Assembly: GCA_023665475.1 (NCBI GenBank)
Contig: JAMPEB010000004.1
Span: 1-64,000 of the forward strand
Source of the DNA: Lachnoclostridium sp.
Lineage (GTDB): Bacteria; Bacillota; Clostridia; Lachnospirales; Lachnospiraceae
DNA: 64,000 bases
Direction of reading: 5' to 3'
This document shows positions 51,476 through 61,218 of this stretch, piece by piece. Position numbers and translations under genes: made by a program. Position 1 is the first letter of the stretch. The number at the start of each line of letters is the position of its first letter. Under the pieces are notes generated by a model that was not told where the DNA came from, searched no databases, and saw only the letters and a list, made by a program, of their open reading frames with translations.

Positions 51476-53534
51476 TTAGAAAGAGTCAATATCAATCATT
51501 TCCGCAAGCCTCTGTTTTCTCATATATAATATCTGTGGTATTGTTGCCAAAAGCATCAAAATTTCAAAAATAAGCACGATTGCCAGCAATACAAATATCG
51601 GATGATATCCAAAAAGGTTGTAGCGGAACGGTACATTATGATACCAAGGAATTCCGCTGCTTCCATTGGTGATGACGGTGATACCGCTCCATATACCGGA
51701 ATCAATCTGCCTTTTGATATAATCAAAAAGCATTTGGCACAAAAAGGTCGGAATCAGGGACAGGACTCCGCCAATAAGCGGATAAAGGATGTTCTGTCTC
51801 AAAATCAGGCTTTCTATCTGCGGAAGTGACATTCCGATTGCCCGAAGCCTTGCAATCGTCTGTGAGTTAAGCTTTATTCGGCTGTAAAATTTAATCCCGA
51901 CAGCAATCATTCCCAAAAATATCAATGTGAGAATCATAATATAGTAAATGGTCATGGTGTTTCCGGCATTTGTTTTCATTTTTTCTTTAATCTCAAAAGA
52001 GGAAGCAAAGGTAAGACCGTTGCAGCCGCCGATGGTTTCATAAAACAATGCATTTGCCGTTGATAACTTTTCGCTGTCCGTCACCCGAAACTTTACTTCT
52101 GTAAAGAGTCTGTCCGGCAGTCCCCAGCCTGCAAAGGTATCCGGCAGGCATAGTATGCAGGGGGCATAAACGGTATCGCTGTCTTTGCCCAATCCGCTCA
52201 ATTCGCTGCAAGGCAGCAGATATTTTTGATAATGTTCTTCCTCATCCAAAACAACCACCGCCCCAATTTTTGTGTTAAAATCCTTTCTTGTTCCGAATGC
52301 AAAAGATGCATAGCGCACAGTGACCCCGGAAGAGGGGTCTTCCACATAGTTGAGATAGGCAGGCTCGGTGCAGTCAAAAGGAGATATTGAGGAAAAAGAA
52401 TAATTTTCTTCCTCTGCGGAAAGCACAATATCGCTAAGGGGAATTTCATAATCATGATGATTTTCAATCAGGAATGTATAAGGATAGGACATATTGTTCT
52501 TTTCTGCCGTAAAATCCCAATCTTTCAACCCGTTTGCCGTCAATTCATTGTTGTATTCCCTGTTTTCTTTGTCCGTGAATGCCCTAAAATAATTATAGCC
52601 GAAAAAGGCGGCGCACATGATGATACACATGATGATACACATGATGATGAGAGCAGGTCGCTCATGGAATTTGATATGCCTGCTTATCAGTGTCTTCCAT
52701 GTGCATTGTGAAAAATCGGAAAATGCCGTTCCGACAGATTTTTCTTTTCGTGGTATTTCATTCTGAAAACGGAGATGGGAGCGCTTTGTGACATTTTCCA
52801 AAGCGGTACGAGAATGGCGGCCACACTGCTTGCGCCATCTGTGTCTCAAGCGGATAGATTTCCGAGTCCGCCTGAATAAATGCGGTGATAAGGGTGCTGT
52901 CAAATAAACTCCTTCCCCTGTCAGAAATAAAAATTGCAGGCACATCATATTCTATAGCCGCGTGGGGATACCGATAAAATCCGCCATAGACATCGGCGGA
53001 GGATGCTTCAAAAATGCCTGAAACCGTATATTCCCGTTCTTCTAATTTCTGCTGCGCCAAATCATACAAGGTCAATGTTATGTTCTGTCCCGCCATGGGA
53101 ACGATTCCCAATTTTTTGGCAGTGTCCGCATCCATGGCAACTTCTTTTTCATTTTGTGGGTAGTTTCCCTGTACACAGGTCATATGATACATTTGTGCGG
53201 ACTTTTCGTCCGGAAAAGATGCCACCTTGTATTGAGGGGTTCCTTCCATGCCGACATATCCCAATTCCCGGTAAAAACCATAGGATGTGACGGCATCATT
53301 CTCCGAAACCAAAGGGATATCCGCTTCCTCAATGCCATAAAGAACCGCATCGTAATCTCCGTGCAGAGTAAGTATGTGTTCCATCACAAAAGCTTTTTCA
53401 CTTCGGATATAAAGGCATGAAAAACAAAGGGCTGCCGCCCCCAAAATGCAGACGGCAGCCAATGCCATAATTCTCTTTATATGTGTTTTCCAGTAGAGGA
53501 AGGATAATTTGGTAAGAGTAATCGTTTTTTTCAT
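51476..53534 (-). pseudogene. FtsX-like permease, frameshifted
   Basis: The N-terminal part (53534 to about 52800: one helix, then a MacB-like extracytoplasmic domain, FPDEKSAQMYHMTCVQGNYPQNEKEVAMD) and the C-terminal part (about 52810 to 51476: a helix, a second extracytoplasmic domain, then three helices ending MLLATIPQILYMRKQRLAEMIDI) lie in different frames that overlap between 52758 and 52948. The helices expected between the two halves (FtsX domain 1) are missing, so an internal deletion probably joined the halves out of frame. A 12-bp tandem repeat (ATGATGATACAC, about 52613-52648) encodes IIMCIIMCIIMC in the second half. Confidence 0.8.
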
Positions 53535-53669
53535 ATCTGCCTCTGGTTAATTAATAAAGAGATGAATACATAAAATTATTGGCTACAAGAATATAATATC
53601 TTACTTCGTGAAATTTGTCAATACCTCTTTGGAGTTTCCACAGCTACGGAAACGCAAGGAGATATGGAC

Positions 53670-53697
53670 TTGACAAACCTTCTTGGGGCGGTATAAT
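53670..53697 (+). promoter_or_regulatory. Promoter of the GtrA gene
   Basis: TTGACA (53670-53675), 16-bp spacer, TATAAT (53692-53697), followed by TTGGAGG before the ATG at 53734. Confidence 0.8.
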
Positions 53698-53733
53698 GAA
53701 ATAAGCTTGTGCCATGGCGGATTGGAGGATAAA

Positions 53734-54183
53734 ATGATAGAAAAAGGAAAAGAACTCTGGCGCAAATATGAGGAAATCATTGTCTATCTGATTGTGGGCG
53801 GTTTGACAACCGTGGTGGCATTTGCCGCAAAATTCGGCGCAAATGCCATATTGTATGACAATACCATGAACCCTACTCCCATACAGAATGCTGTGTTAAG
53901 CGCTATCAATTGGGGGGCAGGGGTTCTTTTTGCTTATCCTACCAATCGAAAGTTTGTGTTTAAAAGCAAGGATCCCATAAGGACGGAATTTCCGAAGTTT
54001 GTGTTTTCCCGAGTGTCCACCTTCGTGCTTGATGAAGTGATTATGCAGATATTCGGACACTTTAGGGTGCATCTGGTCGTTGCAACCGTGATATCGTCGG
54101 TGCTGGTAGTGATTGGAAATTATGTGTTCAGTAAGCTTTTTGTGTTTAAAGACAAAAAGAAATCCGATAGTCCATCCGAGTGA
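53734..54183 (+). CDS. GtrA family membrane protein
   Basis: 149 residues, four hydrophobic segments, the GtrA pattern: YLIVGGLTTVVAFAAKFG, then INWGAGVLFAYPTNRKFVFKSK, a third helix around VFSRVSTFVLDEVIM, and VIGNYVFSKLFVFKDKKK. GtrA proteins are proposed flippases for lipid-linked sugars used in glycosylating polysaccharides or teichoic acids. It converges on the LCP gene, with stop codons side by side. The broken glycosyltransferase-like gene nearby would be a natural partner. Confidence 0.92.
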   Translation: MIEKGKELWRKYEEIIVYLIVGGLTTVVAFAAKFGANAILYDNTMNPTPIQNAVLSAINWGAGVLFAYPTNRKFVFKSKDPIRTEFPKFVFSRVSTFVLDEVIMQIFGHFRVHLVVATVISSVLVVIGNYVFSKLFVFKDKKKSDSPSE

Positions 54184-55437
54184 CTATTTCCCATAAACAT
54201 TTTCCCGGATAAACTTTTTGTTGGCGTCAAAATCCACCTCAAGCACTGCCATGCCCCTGATGTTGGCATTTTTGTAGGTTCCGTCCATAGGAATGCTGTT
54301 TTGTACAAGCTCATAAGTCAGAAGCTTGGGCGCATAGAAGCTTAACAGGTAACATTCGTTCTGAGTGAGATTAGTGGTTAAGTTAGGTAAAAGACCGTCC
54401 ATCAGTTCTTTGGAATTGGTGACGGCGGCCTTGGGAAGTTTTTTGATGACGGCGGACAGCACTTTCCGCTGGCGCTCCGTCCTGCCAAAATCCGTTCCCA
54501 GATATCGGTTTCTGGTGTAAGCAAGGGCTTGGGGACCGTTTAAATGAAGCATTCCGCTTAAAGAGGTATCCATATAATCGGTGCCCTCCGGGCGCTTAGT
54601 CAAAATGTTGTATTCTTCCAGATAGCCGTTGACATAAGCCACTTCTTCACTGCTCAGTTCCAATTCTATGCCCTCCACTGCATCCACCAGATTGGCAAAG
54701 GCTTCAAAATTCACCAGCATATAACGGTTTACGGAAATATCCAGATTTTGTTCAATGGTTTGCATAAGAAGCCCGGCTCCGCCATAAGCATACGCCGCGT
54801 TTAGGCGGTTGCCGTCATGCCCCGGAATCTCCACATACATATCCCGGAGCAGGGAAGTCATGTAAATTTTTTTGGTTTTGGTACTGATAGATAATAAAAT
54901 CATGGCATCAGAACGCCCGTCTTCTCCGTTTTGGCGGGAATCGTTGCCGATTAACAGGATATTGATTACACCGTCTTCTTTAAGGGGCGCATCGGTAATG
55001 GATTTGTTTTCGATTGCCTTATAATTCATCTTGGCATAAACGGACGCCACCAGACAATAGTGTACAAGTCCCAGTAATGCGATAAGCAGGACAATGGTAA
55101 TCAGAAAGCGTTTCCACCGCATGTTTTTCTGTTTTTTTGCAGAGATTTTCTTATGACCGGAAGAGGGAGCCTTATCCCAATCATCTCTATAATCATCCGG
55201 CAATGCTTTCGATGGTTTGCGGCGTTTTGTATTTTTGGTATTTGCCATAGTTACTTCCTCTGCGTTGTTTGTCGTTTTTGCCGCTGTCCGGCAGCCGGCA
55301 GCGGATACTGTGTCGGGAATGGTCTGCGCGCTCCTCATATCCTGCAGCTCCTGCTCCAGAAACTGTTCCAGACCTTCTTCAATCTGTATCATTTCCTGAT
55401 ATTCTTTAGAATAATTTCTTTTTTCTTCCTCACCCAT
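54184..55437 (-). CDS. LCP (LytR-CpsA-Psr) family cell-wall ligase
   Basis: 417 residues. A cytoplasmic N-terminus of about 110 residues (charged, KRRKPSKALPDDYRDDWDK), one membrane helix (about 110-132), then the LCP domain. Conserved residues: NILLIGNDSRQNGEDGRSDAMILLSI with the Asp/Arg pair, MTSLLRDMYVEIPG with the key Arg, NAAYAYGG, and the ALAYTRNRYLGTDFGRTERQRKVL block. It attaches teichoic acid or polysaccharide from the lipid carrier to peptidoglycan on the outer face. Confidence 0.93.
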   Translation of the reverse strand: MGEEEKRNYSKEYQEMIQIEEGLEQFLEQELQDMRSAQTIPDTVSAAGCRTAAKTTNNAEEVTMANTKNTKRRKPSKALPDDYRDDWDKAPSSGHKKISAKKQKNMRWKRFLITIVLLIALLGLVHYCLVASVYAKMNYKAIENKSITDAPLKEDGVINILLIGNDSRQNGEDGRSDAMILLSISTKTKKIYMTSLLRDMYVEIPGHDGNRLNAAYAYGGAGLLMQTIEQNLDISVNRYMLVNFEAFANLVDAVEGIELELSSEEVAYVNGYLEEYNILTKRPEGTDYMDTSLSGMLHLNGPQALAYTRNRYLGTDFGRTERQRKVLSAVIKKLPKAAVTNSKELMDGLLPNLTTNLTQNECYLLSFYAPKLLTYELVQNSIPMDGTYKNANIRGMAVLEVDFDANKKFIRENVYGK

Positions 55438-55463
55438 GATGTGAATTCCTCTCCGAATATGTT

Positions 55464-57002
55464 CTATTGTACCATAGATTTCTGCTTGTGTGACATTATT
55501 TTGGAGAGCAAATCATTCCAGCCTATACATGCAAGGGGAATCATAATAATATAATAGGGAATGACACAGTGGGAATTGGCTTCCCAGATAATACTGAACA
55601 AAAATTCACCGAGAATGCATACTTCAGGCAAGAGCATGTAGGTACTTGCCTTTGTGGCATCGCTACGCAGGATAATATAGATGAATACTCCCCAGTATGT
55701 GATATTTTGGAGCAGTGACAGAAATGTTAAAATACCTCTGTGATGATCCATGATAAATTTGGTAATCCCCTGCGATGGCTCTTCATCCATAAGCATAACA
55801 CCGTATGAATTGAAAAAAGGGTCGTTCCACTGGGTGCATATTTTGCGCTTTCAGAAGCTTAAAGCATAGACAGGTTCTTCTTTGAAGTAAGCGAATCGCT
55901 CACTGAGTTTTTCCAATGCTTTTTCGGCAGCGAGCTGTCGGTCAAAGCCTGCTTCATAATATGCGGGTACGGGATAATTGTTGAACCATCCGGGGCAGCC
56001 TCCTTCTTCCAAAGTTCCCATTGCAATCCATGATATGGCAGGAATCCCGCCTGCGATTTCATAACCGCTGACATGGCGGTAATGGGCTTCCAGAAGTTTT
56101 GGCAGACCAACAGGAAATATGCATAAAGTCAAGAGCGGCAGGATAAACAAAGGGCGTTTTACAATAATCAAATGAATTGTCAGGATGATAACTGCTGCTA
56201 ACAGCATTATAATAGCATTCTTTTTTAAAAGTACGGCAAGAGTTATTTCAAGCACACATAGTATGAAATATGTACAGCGTGGGTTTTGCAGAGCTTTGAT
56301 AAAATGATGCAGGAATAAAAGCGAAAAGAAGAGAGAGGGTGTATCTCCGTAAAGCATGTTTGCAAAACAGTACAGAGGCAGCAATAGAAGCGCCGAGAGT
56401 GTCCCTATCATTTGTAAATAAACTTTATCCGTGAGATCATCCAGAAGCAGACATGCACCGAATACGATTCCGGCAGTAAACAGACAGTTGATTACCTGAA
56501 TCATAAAAAAGGAATTGCTGCCGGTAAGTTTGAACAACAACTGAAGGAAGGCGACATATCCGAGCTGATGAGGGTACATATCAAGATAACCGCCGGGTGA
56601 AAGATTGATATAATTGCCGGAATTAAAATACATAGCCGCGCCGTAAACCTGAGCCTGATCTCCGTATGGAATGCGGGTTCCGTCCATAAGCATCGAAAAG
56701 GCCACAAAAAAAGCGCAGGCAGCGGCAATAAACTGAAACAGAAATTTATGCTTCTGCCAGAGGACCGCAAGGAACGGCTTTTGCTTAACCAAAAGATTGA
56801 GCAGATATATCGTCACGCAGAAAATAAGTATAAATATAACATGAAGAAATATATTATCAGGAATTTTATATATCGGGGCGTTGGGAGATTCCTCAGTGCC
56901 GGGCGGAAAACATGACTGAGTTACCAGCAGTGAAGATACGGCCAGAAAAGAAAATAGAACGATATGAGCATATTTTAAAAAACGGCTGCAGAATTTTATC
57001 AT
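55464..57002 (-). pseudogene. Polytopic glycosyltransferase-like protein interrupted by TGA
   Basis: The frame from 57002 ends at a TGA (55853-55851) after EEPVYALSF, but translation continues in the same frame with KRKICTQWNDPFFNSYG, more membrane helices and a natural end at 55464: 512 residues in all. The first part has the GT-C/GT39-like loop YGDQAQVYGAAMYFNSGNYINLSPGGYLDMYPHQLGY with an acidic residue in loop 1 and about nine helices. QWNDPFFNS is the expected segment after the helices. One base change (for example TTA to TGA) would explain the stop. It ends 26 bp before the LCP gene in the same direction. Confidence 0.75.
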
Positions 57003-57295
57003 TAGTTATACCTCCGCATACAACGGAAACTGCTTTGCAAAGCACAAATTCTATTGTCAAGCATACATTCCCCTGTGCGTTTTGTGTATATTGTACTTTC
57101 TCATGTAATTTCACTGTTTAATATAACATAAGGATGCAGGGATTTCTATAGCCATTTTCATTTATTGTTCCAAAACAGCGAAGAATACAATAAATCGACG
57201 GAACGGAAGCAATGTTTTTGACAGGACAAGGCGTTTGTATTAGAATAAGTTGTGGGAATGATAATAAAGCGGACAAGGGAGGGTATCGGGCATCC
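57003..57295. other. Intergenic region between divergent genes
   Basis: No gene or clear repeat. AT-rich, with a possible minus-strand start region for the glycosyltransferase-like gene. GACAAGGGAGGG at about 57273-57284 is the ribosome binding site for the MATE gene. Confidence 0.4.
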
Positions 57296-58675
57296 ATGCA
57301 GACAGGAAAGAAATACAATCAGGAACAGATATTGAGCGGAAGTCTTTGGCGTGCGGTTTTGGCATTGGCGATTCCGGTGGTTTTAAACAGTTTTTTGCAG
57401 ACCATGTACAATTTAACAGATACTTTCTGGCTGGGGAAGTTGGGAACAAACCAGCTTGCAGCAATTAATCTGGTGACTCCCGTACAGAATATCATACTGA
57501 ATTTCGGCAACGGAATTACGGTGGCAGGCTCTGTTTTGATTGCCCAATACATTGGCGCAGGAGAAAAAGAAAACGCCAAGGGAATGGCGAACCAGATTTT
57601 TATGTGCGCCATGTGCTTTGCGGTGGGATGCTCCTTAATCTGCTTTCTGGCGACGCCGGGGATTGTAAAGTGGCTGGGGGCGGACAGTGATATTTATAAT
57701 CATGCGGTGACTTATCTTTGTATCGTGATATGGGATATGCTCTTTTTGTTTATGGTCAATTTGTTTTCTGCCGTTCATCAGGCGCAGGGAGATACGGTGA
57801 GCCCACTGTTTTTAAATCTGGGCGGCATTGCGCTCAATATGATTCTGGACCCGCTTCTGATGGTATGGCTGAATCTGGGGGTGGCGGGAGCCGCTCTGGC
57901 TACGGTATTGGCAAAAGCGGTTCCGGCAATTATTGCCTTTGTCCTGCTCCTGAACCGAAAGGATGAAATTTTTCTGGATTTTCATGGTATGCGCTTTCAG
58001 GCGGAGAAACTCAAACTGATTTTGAAAATCGGTCTGCCCACCGCTTTGGGAGGAAGCACTATGCAGTTGGGATTTTTGCTGATGAGCAGAAATGTGTTTG
58101 CCTATGGCAGCGCAGCCATGGCAGCTTATGGCATCGGCAACAAAGTAAACAGCCTGATTTCATTGCCCTCTAATGCCATAGGTTCCGCCACGGCGACCAT
58201 TGTGGGACAAAATGTGGGGGCTGAGCAAATGGAACGGGCAGAGAAAGGCTACCTCATTTCCATGTGGATTTCCGTAGTGTTTTTGTTTGTCGGAGGCATG
58301 ATTTTAAGCCGGGATATGATTTCCGGAGCCATTGTCAGCATTTTTTCCGATGACGCACAGACGATTGCCATGGCGGCGGACTTTTTAAGCATTATGGCAT
58401 TCTGGTGTTTTACCAACGGTGTTTATAACGCTACCTCGGGTCTGTTTCAGGGAACGGGGCACACAGAGGTGAATATGATAGTGGATGTGACCAGACTGTG
58501 GGGTTTCCGCTTTTTGACGCTGTGGTTCTGTGAGAGCATTTTACATATGGGCGTACGCAGCGTCTGGTATTCCGTAGTGGTCAGCAACGGGATTTCCTCC
58601 CTTATTCTGTATATCCTCTATCGGAGCGGAATTTGGAAAAAGCCCAAAATGAAAAAGGAAACCGATTTTGCCTGA
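57296..58675 (+). CDS. MATE family efflux transporter
   Basis: 459 residues from ATG 57296, the first good start after GGGAGGG; an upstream ATG at 57212 would add 28 residues not typical of the family. Twelve hydrophobic segments in two halves. Motifs: SFLQTMYNLTDTFWLGKLGTNQLAAI in half one, and SAAMAAYGIGNKVNSLISLPSNAIGSATATIVGQNVGA in half two. These export cationic drugs or metabolites using Na+ or H+. No regulator is adjacent. Confidence 0.92.
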   Translation: MQTGKKYNQEQILSGSLWRAVLALAIPVVLNSFLQTMYNLTDTFWLGKLGTNQLAAINLVTPVQNIILNFGNGITVAGSVLIAQYIGAGEKENAKGMANQIFMCAMCFAVGCSLICFLATPGIVKWLGADSDIYNHAVTYLCIVIWDMLFLFMVNLFSAVHQAQGDTVSPLFLNLGGIALNMILDPLLMVWLNLGVAGAALATVLAKAVPAIIAFVLLLNRKDEIFLDFHGMRFQAEKLKLILKIGLPTALGGSTMQLGFLLMSRNVFAYGSAAMAAYGIGNKVNSLISLPSNAIGSATATIVGQNVGAEQMERAEKGYLISMWISVVFLFVGGMILSRDMISGAIVSIFSDDAQTIAMAADFLSIMAFWCFTNGVYNATSGLFQGTGHTEVNMIVDVTRLWGFRFLTLWFCESILHMGVRSVWYSVVVSNGISSLILYILYRSGIWKKPKMKKETDFA

Positions 58676-58716
58676 TAAAAAAGTAATTCAGACAGCCGGG
58701 GAAACGGAAAATTTAT

Positions 58717-58745
58717 TTGCTGAAAAGCAGGGAATATGCTATACT
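58717..58745 (+). promoter_or_regulatory. Promoter of the DHH gene
   Basis: TTGCTG (58717-58722), 17-bp spacer, TATACT (58740-58745), with AAGGAGGG before the ATG at 58801. It probably drives the DHH-MBOAT-DHHW genes. Confidence 0.65.
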
Positions 58746-58800
58746 AATAAATAGAGCTTTCCAATCATTGAAAGAGAGAAGGCGCAAGGAGGGAATAGCA

Positions 58801-59721
58801 ATGAGATTAATTACACGCTCTGATTTTGACGGTCTGGCTTGCGGGGCGCTGCTTTTGGAAGCGGGCATCATAGATAGCTGGAAGTTTGCACATCCCAAGG
58901 ATTTGCAGGACGGATTGGTGGAAGTGAACGAAAATGATTGTCTGGCGAATGTGCCTTATGTGGAGGGCTGCGGTTTGTGGTTTGACCATCATTCCAGCGA
59001 GCACGAAAGGCTGGCGCTGGAGGGCAAATATAAGGGGGAGAGCCGTATTACCCCTTCCTGTGCAAGGATTATTTATGAATATTACGGTGGGAAAGAAAGA
59101 TTTCCGCAGTTTGATGATATGATGATAGCAGTGGACAAGGTGGATTCCGGCAATCTGACCATTGATGAAGTCATGAATCCTCAGGGCTGGATTCTGGTGG
59201 GATTTTTGATGGATCCCAGAACGGGTTTGGGCAGATGGAGACAGTTTTCCATTCCCAATTACAAATTGATGGAGGAGCTGATGCATGCATGCCGCACCAT
59301 GAGTACGGAAGAGATTCTGGCGTTACCCGATGTGCAGGAGCGTATCGAAGTATATAAGGAACAGACAGAAAAGTTCAAAGAAATGGTAACGGAGCACACC
59401 CGGGTGGAAGGAAATGTGATTATCAGTGATTTACGGGGTGTGGATCCTATTTACACAGGCAATCGCTTTATGATTTACAGCATGTATCCGGAGCAGAATA
59501 TTTCCGCATGGATTGTCAGCGGCAAGGGCGGCTTGGGCTGTTCTGCGGCAGTAGGGTACAGTATTTTAAACAAAACCTCCGATGTCAATGTGGGAAGTCT
59601 GATGTTAAAGTACAACGGCGGCGGACACAAAAAAGTGGGTACCTGCCAGTTTACGGACGAAAATATGGAAACGGATTTGCCCAAGATGCTGGAGGAACTC
59701 TGCCAAATGGCAAATCAATAA
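58801..59721 (+). CDS. DHH family phosphoesterase
   Basis: 306 residues from ATG 58801 after AAGGAGGG. The DHH domain has TRSDFDGLACG (metal-binding Asp pair) and LWFDHHSSEHE; a DHHA1-like C-terminal part ends in YNGGGHKKVGTCQF. Such proteins act as oligoribonuclease, cyclic dinucleotide or exopolyphosphatase-like enzymes; without flanking PAS or GGDEF domains it is not a GdpP. The RSDFDGLACG opening resembles exopolyphosphatase-like DHH proteins. It is 14 bp before the MBOAT gene. Confidence 0.88.
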   Translation: MRLITRSDFDGLACGALLLEAGIIDSWKFAHPKDLQDGLVEVNENDCLANVPYVEGCGLWFDHHSSEHERLALEGKYKGESRITPSCARIIYEYYGGKERFPQFDDMMIAVDKVDSGNLTIDEVMNPQGWILVGFLMDPRTGLGRWRQFSIPNYKLMEELMHACRTMSTEEILALPDVQERIEVYKEQTEKFKEMVTEHTRVEGNVIISDLRGVDPIYTGNRFMIYSMYPEQNISAWIVSGKGGLGCSAAVGYSILNKTSDVNVGSLMLKYNGGGHKKVGTCQFTDENMETDLPKMLEELCQMANQ

Positions 59722-59735
59722 GGTGATTTACAGAT

Positions 59736-61046
59736 ATGGTTTTTAGCAGTATTATATTTTTATTTCGGTTTCTGCCAATATTTATCCTTTGTTATTTTTT
59801 GGCTCCCAAGAGGATGAAAAATGTCATCCTCTTTTTGGGTAGCCTTATTTTTTATGCATGGGGGGAACCGGTGTATGTATTCCTTATGCTGTTTTCCACT
59901 ATAGTGGATTACACCCTGGGAAGACTGATCGATGCTAACAGGGGAAAGCCTGCGGCAAGAGTATTTCTGGCTACTTCCGTTGCCGTCAGTCTGTTGCTCT
60001 TGGGAACTTTTAAGCGGCACATAGGAATCTCTTTCTATACTTTTCAGACCATGTCCTATATCATAGATGTGTATCGGGGAGAGGTAAAGGTGCAGAAAAA
60101 TCTTTTGGATTTTGGAATGTTTGTATCCCTGTTTCCCCAACTCATAGCGGGACCTATTGTAAAATATAAAACGGTGGAGGATTCTCTTCATGACCGCCCC
60201 GTAGATATCAACAAAATCAGCGGTGGCGTAAAGCGGTTTGTGACCGGTCTTGCCAAAAAGGTATTGATTGCCGATCATGCGGGGGAGCTGTGGGAAATCA
60301 TTTCTGTTATGGATTATGGCAGTATGAGCGTACTGAGCGCGTGGCTGGGGGTGTTGGCATTTGCGTTTCGAATTTATTTTAACCTGTCGGGATATTCCGA
60401 TATGGCAATCGGTTTAGGGGAAATCTTAGGCTTTCATTATCCGGAAAACTTTCATTATCCGTATCTTTCCGCGTCCGTCACGGAATTTTGGGACAGATGG
60501 TTTATTTCCCTTGGGAGCTGGTTTCGGGAGTATGTTTATAATCCTCTGGGCGGGAACCGGAAAGACCGGAAGCGGCAGGTGATGGCTATTTTGGTTGCGT
60601 GGGCGCTGATAGGGCTTTGGCACGGCGCCGCCGTCAACTATTTTATTTGGGGAGTGTGGTTTGCGGTATTTTTGATTTTAGAGAAATTGTTTTTGGGGAA
60701 AGCGCTGAACGGACTGCCTAAACTGTTTAGGTGGGTTTATACAGGTTTGGTGGTTTTGTTTGGCTGGGTGATTTTTTCCTCGGAAACCATGGCGGGCGCA
60801 TGGGGTTATGTAAAGGCTATGTTTAACCTGAATCGGGGAAGTGTTCTGGATGCAAGGGGACTGTATCTGGGCGGAGAGTACCTGATTGTGTTGGTGATAG
60901 CGGCGGTGGCGTCCACTCCCGTGATAAGCGGCTGGGTACAGAAATTAAAGAGTTCTCATACAGGATATGCCATGGCAGTCTACCGATTGGGCGAAAAGGT
61001 AATTCCGCCGGTTTTGCTGCTGCTGTCTATTGCGTATATTATTTAG
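59736..61046 (+). CDS. MBOAT family O-acyltransferase (AlgI-like), probably with a short internal deletion
   Basis: 436 residues, about ten membrane segments. The family blocks are present: VILFLGSLIFYAWGEP, GISFYTFQTMSYIIDVYRGEVKVQKN, FVSLFPQLIAGPIVKY, FRIYFNLSGYSDMAIGLGEILGF, FWDRWFISLGSWFREYVYNPLGGNR and the catalytic His in LWHGAAVNYFIWG. Between VAVSLLLLGTFK and RHIGISFYTF, where other members carry roughly 25-30 residues (a second loop and helix), nothing is left. Acetylates an exopolysaccharide across the membrane together with the DHHW protein encoded after it. Confidence 0.88.
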   Translation: MVFSSIIFLFRFLPIFILCYFLAPKRMKNVILFLGSLIFYAWGEPVYVFLMLFSTIVDYTLGRLIDANRGKPAARVFLATSVAVSLLLLGTFKRHIGISFYTFQTMSYIIDVYRGEVKVQKNLLDFGMFVSLFPQLIAGPIVKYKTVEDSLHDRPVDINKISGGVKRFVTGLAKKVLIADHAGELWEIISVMDYGSMSVLSAWLGVLAFAFRIYFNLSGYSDMAIGLGEILGFHYPENFHYPYLSASVTEFWDRWFISLGSWFREYVYNPLGGNRKDRKRQVMAILVAWALIGLWHGAAVNYFIWGVWFAVFLILEKLFLGKALNGLPKLFRWVYTGLVVLFGWVIFSSETMAGAWGYVKAMFNLNRGSVLDARGLYLGGEYLIVLVIAAVASTPVISGWVQKLKSSHTGYAMAVYRLGEKVIPPVLLLLSIAYII

Positions 61047-61190
61047 CGTGAGAAGTACTTCTAAAGCTCATGCCAATGGGCAGTTTCGCAAAGGCGGCGT
61101 AGCCGCCTAAGAAGTACTAAATCTCACGCCGAAAAACGCCAAAAACACGGCGTTTTTCATCGCAATTTGAGATTCCGCGGAGCGGAATCA
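61046..61190 (+). repeat. Palindromic element, GTGAGA family, copy C
   Basis: GCGTGAGAAGTACTTCTAA (61046-61064) pairs with TTAGTACTTC-type arm CCTAAGAAGTACTAAATCTCACGC (61106-61129); tip hairpin GGCGGC/GCCGCC (61093-61107). Then GAAAAACGCC/GGCGTTTTTC (61131-61158), then GATTCCGC/GCGGAATC (61171-61189). Same module order as copies A and B. It starts directly at the MBOAT stop codon and ends at the leader of the next gene. The TTTTTC after the second hairpin could act as terminator. Confidence 0.8.
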
Positions 61191-61218
61191 TAGGAGTTAG
61201 AATGAAAAGGAGAAGCGT

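Noticed and set aside
52758..52948. Programmed frameshift in the permease
   Set aside because: No slippery heptamer followed by a structure was seen, and the middle helices of the permease are missing, which frameshifting would not restore.
55851..55853. TGA as a selenocysteine or tryptophan codon
   Set aside because: No SECIS-like hairpin was seen directly after it and other genes use TGG for Trp and TGA as a stop. A plain nonsense change is simpler.
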